Of a stretch of 5,275 nt of DNA, positions 4,608 to 5,275 are shown one piece after another. This DNA comes from DASPKO01 sp035628055 (GTDB lineage Bacteria; Planctomycetota; Phycisphaerae; Phycisphaerales; UBA1924). Location of the stretch: contig DASPKO010000129.1 of NCBI GenBank assembly GCA_035628055.1, positions 1 to 5,275 on the forward strand, written 5' to 3'. The stretch's first letter is position 1, and each line of letters opens with the position of its first letter. Below the pieces are notes generated by a model, which was not told the DNA's origin, searched no databases, and was given only the letters and a program-made list of their open reading frames with translations. Position numbers and translations under genes: made by a program.

Positions 4608-5273
4608 ATGGCACAGATGGGTGCGCGGGCGAACGGCATGGAGCTGGGGCAGGTGGGGCTGCGGCTGGTGGGGGTGGAGAGCCACCGGTCTGGAGACCGG
4701 TGCCACCAGGAGCCGCCGGTGCGCCGGCTCGCGATGAAGAAGGTGGTGGCGGCGGAGCGGGGAGAGACTCGGCCGATGGTCGCGTCGGGGCCGGCGGGAG
4801 CAGCGCGGGACCGGGAGCGGGCCGGGTGCGACGAGGGCGGGTTCGATCTACGGCGGCGCCGGTCGCCGGAGGTGGCGGAGCGCATGGCCTCGCGGGCGGA
4901 GTATCTGCCGGCGGGTGAGAGCTCGCTGGTGCGCGCGGTGTTCGGGGACGGGCGGGCGGTGGGGGAGCTGGCGTCGCTGCTGGGTGAGCGGCCGGCGGTG
5001 CTGCGCCGGCGGGTGCGGCGGATCAGCAAGCGGGTGCTGGGGCCGGTCTTCGCGTTCGTGGCGGTGCGGCGTGACGAGTGGCCCGCGACCATGCGGAAGG
5101 TGGGGACGGCGTGCTTTCTGCACGGCATCTCGATCCGCCGGGTGGCGGTGCAGCAGCGGCTGAGCCTGCACGTGGTGCGGCAGCATCGGGACGCGGTGCT
5201 GGCGCTGTACCGGGCGGAGGCCGGGGCCGGCAGGCGCGACGCGGGGGGCGGGGGACGTGGGGCGGCGCGGTGA
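4608..5273 (+). CDS. Uncharacterised basic DNA-binding-like protein with two helix-turn-helix-like segments
   Basis: I do not recognise this 221-residue protein as a named family. The N-terminal 90 residues are low in predicted structure and Arg-rich (RRRR at 82-85). The conserved-looking core runs from about 87 (SPEVAERMASRAEYLP) to 202. It has two helix-turn-helix-like segments. The first is at about 112-142 (FGDGRAVGELASLLGERPAV, then LRRRVRRISKRV). The second is at about 170-201 (FLHGISIRRVAVQQRLSLHV, then VRQHRDAVLALY), and resembles sigma region 4 or LuxR-type helices. The two align without gaps at a 58-residue offset, with F, G, small-V/I, L/V-A and V-L/V-R in register, suggesting an internal duplication. 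A link of about 25 residues with WP and an aromatic VFAFVAV lies between. The C-terminus is a Gly/Arg tail. It is probably a sigma-like or regulatory DNA-binding protein. The gene diverges from the XRE–S24 repressor and is a likely target of it. The stop TGA is at 5271-5273. The start could also be ATG 4734. Confidence 0.72.
   Translation: MAQMGARANGMELGQVGLRLVGVESHRSGDRCHQEPPVRRLAMKKVVAAERGETRPMVASGPAGAARDRERAGCDEGGFDLRRRRSPEVAERMASRAEYLPAGESSLVRAVFGDGRAVGELASLLGERPAVLRRRVRRISKRVLGPVFAFVAVRRDEWPATMRKVGTACFLHGISIRRVAVQQRLSLHVVRQHRDAVLALYRAEAGAGRRDAGGGGRGAAR
4683..4702. repeat. Perfect 20-bp palindromic element within the start of the two-HTH gene
   Basis: CACCGGTCTGGAGACCGGTG has perfect 9-bp arms around GG, flanked by overlapping GCCACC direct repeats at 4681-4686 and 4702-4707. 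A second stem, GAGCCG (4710-4715) with CGGCTC (4725-4730), follows eight bases later. It encodes a Cys/His-containing stretch (SHRSGDRCHQE) unlike the rest of the protein. It looks like a REP-type repeat lying in the N-terminal coding region, or in the leader if the true start is ATG 4734. Confidence 0.6.
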
Positions 5274-5275
5274 GG

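Noticed and set aside
4055..5128. Minus-strand 357-codon open frame opposite the two-HTH gene
   Set aside because: It is an Arg/Pro/Ser-rich shadow overlapping the repressor N-terminus in another frame and the promoter region, with no recognisable domain.

Overview
This is a very GC-rich bacterial window whose coding frames use mostly G or C at the third codon position. I infer a planctomycete, probably close to Phycisphaerae. The inference rests on the XRE–S24 repressor (I recall its type from planctomycetes), the Bacteroidetes/planctomycete-like YbeY variant, and gaps filled with short octamer arrays. No marker gene fixes the taxonomy.

Layout: four genes lie on the minus strand and one on the plus strand. 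From the left edge they are: (1) a hemolysin/CorC-type membrane protein with paired CBS domains, lacking its C-terminus, from 1025 down past the left edge; (2) ybeY, the rRNA-maturation endoribonuclease, 1626-1090; (3) a membrane-anchored endonuclease/exonuclease/phosphatase (EEP) family protein, 2897-1773; (4) a LexA/CI-like repressor with an N-terminal XRE helix-turn-helix and a C-terminal S24 autoprotease domain, 4458-3178; (5) a small, very basic protein with two helix-turn-helix-like segments, 4608-5273, transcribed away from the repressor.

The ybeY/CorC adjacency is a widespread bacterial arrangement. The PhoH gene often found upstream of ybeY is replaced here by the EEP gene. All three gaps between minus-strand genes carry short tandem arrays: GGTGTCGR between ybeY and CorC, GGCACGGA between EEP and ybeY, and GGCACGAA between the repressor and EEP. 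The last gap also holds three copies of a 14-mer, GCGCWCGCGGCYCG, and a GC hairpin.

The most interesting part is the 149-base divergent region at 4459-4607, the only clearly AT-rich stretch. It holds a 20-bp near-perfect palindrome (TGTTTACA-AAAA-TGTGAACA), a second 31-bp inverted repeat, and back-to-back promoter candidates that share one TATA core. Good ribosome binding sites precede both starts. This is the architecture expected of an autoregulated repressor controlling itself and a divergent DNA-binding partner, possibly a damage-responsive switch. That regulatory reading is inference.
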